DNA of 7,636 bases from an uncultured Peptococcaceae bacterium. Its GTDB lineage: Bacteria; Bacillota; Dehalobacteriia; UBA4068; UBA4997. The DNA lies in contig CANQSW010000067.1 in assembly GCA_947626615.1 (NCBI GenBank), positions 1 through 7,636 on the forward strand, in the 5' to 3' direction. Below are positions 6,563 to 7,636 of this stretch, piece after piece. Every line of letters begins with the position of its first letter. Within the stretch, counting starts at the first letter, position 1. A program made the position numbers and the translations under genes. The notes below the pieces were generated by a model. That model did no database searches, had not been told where the DNA came from, and was given only the letters and a program-made list of their open reading frames with translations.

Positions 6563-7636
6563 TCACTCCAGCTTATAGATATACGTCATGCCGTCGGTGT
6601 CCCCGGCCAGCATACGGTTGATATCCGAAATAAACGTGCCCAGCTCCATCGTCGCCTGATAGAGGTTCTTGGTGGTGCAGAAAACATCGCCGTTCTGCAC
6701 GGCGCGGAACTTCTCGAACAGCGGGTTTTTCGCGGTGAGCTCCGCCAAGCTGTTCAGCTCGCCGTCGATGGTGCTGTGATAGATGATATAATCGGCCTCC
6801 TGCGCCTGAGCGTAGAAATCCTCGATCTGCATGGTGACGGTGGAGGCCGTGGAATCCTTCTGACCCAGATCGGTGAAGATATATTTGCCGCCGGCCATTT
6901 CGATCATACGCGGGATATAATCGGTGGTGCTGCGGACGTTCGCCTCGCCGTTAGCGGTGATATAAAAGAACGCGACGGTCTTGCCGGTGGCGGCGCTTTG
7001 GCTTATCGCCTCAAACGCGGCCTGCTCGGAGGCAAAAGCCGCCGCCGCCTCGGCCTCGTGGCCGGTCAGCAGGCCGTAGAGCTTCACCCATTCCGTCCGC
7101 CCCAGCGGGTTATCCTCGTAGCTGGAGTAATCGACGAAAACAGGTATGCCGAACTTCTCCAGCTGCTCCTTCACCTCCGGGTTATGGTAGATCATAGTGT
7201 TTTCGATCGCCAGCCCGCAGCCCTCGGAAAGTATCTGCTCGTAATCCGGGGCGGCATATTTGCCGGCAAAAAGTATTTCGCCCGCCTCCATAGCCTCTTT
7301 GGCGGGCTGCACATACCAGGACGAGGCCGCCAGCGCGCTGAAGCGGACGCTGTCCAGCGCGTCCAGCGCCACGAACATATCCATTACGGCCGAGGCGGCC
7401 AGATAAATATGTTCGATCGGCTGCAAGAGCGGCACGATATTCTCCGGCAGCGAGGCGGGGAGCTCCTTGCCCGCCGGGACGACCAGATAACGGCTTTGGT
7501 CGGCCACGGTTATCAGCGCATAGCCGCCCTCGTAACGGTCGACGGCAAACTGCGTGGCATAGGCCAGCGGCATACTGTCGGTATAGGTCAATTCCGGGCT
7601 GATGTCGGTATCTCGCTTGGCCAGGTCAAAATCCTG
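6563..7636 (-). CDS. ABC transporter substrate-binding protein, TroA/BtuF-like (5' partial)
   Basis: The reading frame stays open to the right edge, so only the C-terminal 357 residues are visible and the signal peptide or lipobox lies outside. The apparent first methionine at 7591 is an internal TTG; 15 further in-frame codons precede it (ending DTDISPE), so it is not the true start. The fold matches the periplasmic binding proteins of iron-chelate/corrinoid importers. In visible numbering, an early strand-rich part GGYALITV...RYLVVPAG is followed by PIEHIYLAASAVMDMFVAL (about 73-91), GCGLAIENTMIYHNPEVKE (139-157), GIPVFVDYSSYEDNPLGRTEW (163-183), a helical linker, then TVAFFYITANG (220-230) and a C-terminal lobe ending MELGTFISDINRMLAG. 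It should be exported and lipid-anchored or periplasmic, delivering ligand to the permease. The stop overlaps the permease GTG by four bases. The ligand is unknown. Confidence 0.88.
   Translation of the reverse strand, partial: QDFDLAKRDTDISPELTYTDSMPLAYATQFAVDRYEGGYALITVADQSRYLVVPAGKELPASLPENIVPLLQPIEHIYLAASAVMDMFVALDALDSVRFSALAASSWYVQPAKEAMEAGEILFAGKYAAPDYEQILSEGCGLAIENTMIYHNPEVKEQLEKFGIPVFVDYSSYEDNPLGRTEWVKLYGLLTGHEAEAAAAFASEQAAFEAISQSAATGKTVAFFYITANGEANVRSTTDYIPRMIEMAGGKYIFTDLGQKDSTASTVTMQIEDFYAQAQEADYIIYHSTIDGELNSLAELTAKNPLFEKFRAVQNGDVFCTTKNLYQATMELGTFISDINRMLAGDTDGMTYIYKLE
6566..6569 (-). promoter_or_regulatory. Ribosome binding site deciding the permease start
   Basis: Read on the minus strand this is GGAG inside the last codons of the binding protein gene, 8 bases before the ATG at 6557. 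The competing GTG at 6566 has no usable upstream site. Confidence 0.55.

Noticed and set aside
5751..6578. Plus-strand open frame (275 codons) opposite the permease
   Set aside because: The translated product is extremely rich in H, D, R and Q, a reverse-complement image of hydrophobic membrane codons.

Overview
The window reads as a stretch of ordinary chromosome from an anaerobic, fairly GC-rich bacterium (about 60% G+C by eye), most likely a member of the Bacillota. The evidence is a two-subunit iron-sulfur L-serine dehydratase (sdaAA/sdaAB), a flavodiiron protein, a DUF2284 cysteine-rich protein, strong AGGAGG-type ribosome binding sites and a ComF-type phosphoribosyltransferase. I cannot place it further with confidence; Negativicutes or Clostridia would both fit.

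Layout. On the plus strand, a complete comF-like gene (5-712) is followed by a strong sigma-70-type promoter (728-756), a tRNA-Ala with anticodon CGC and an encoded CCA end (776-851), and a rho-independent terminator (855-890). An AT-richer non-coding stretch (891-1035) follows. It carries an 11-base copy of the tRNA T-arm and a tandem AACCCACA repeat, possibly the scar of an integrated element. A hairpin with A/T tracts on both sides (1031-1063) ends transcription at the convergence point with the minus-strand genes.

Everything from 1084 to the right edge is on the minus strand, with gaps of about 30 bases or less or short overlaps. In transcription order the genes are: substrate-binding protein (5' end outside the window), FecCD/BtuC-type permease, FecE/BtuD-type ATPase with an unusual C-terminal extension, sdaAB, sdaAA, an FprA-type flavodiiron protein, and a DUF2284 protein. 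No internal terminator or obvious internal promoter separates them, so this looks like one seven-gene transcription unit.

How the genes may work together (inference). The transporter belongs to the superfamily that brings in chelated iron, heme or corrinoids. The serine dehydratase uses an oxygen-labile [4Fe-4S] cluster to make pyruvate and ammonia from serine. The flavodiiron protein removes O2 or NO at a diiron site, and the DUF2284 protein has nine cysteines arranged like metal or Fe-S ligands. An iron-supply plus oxygen-protection theme is plausible but unproven. I see no clearly undescribed system; the best leads are the seven-gene linkage, the ATPase C-terminal domain, the DUF2284 pairing and the possible attachment-site scar.
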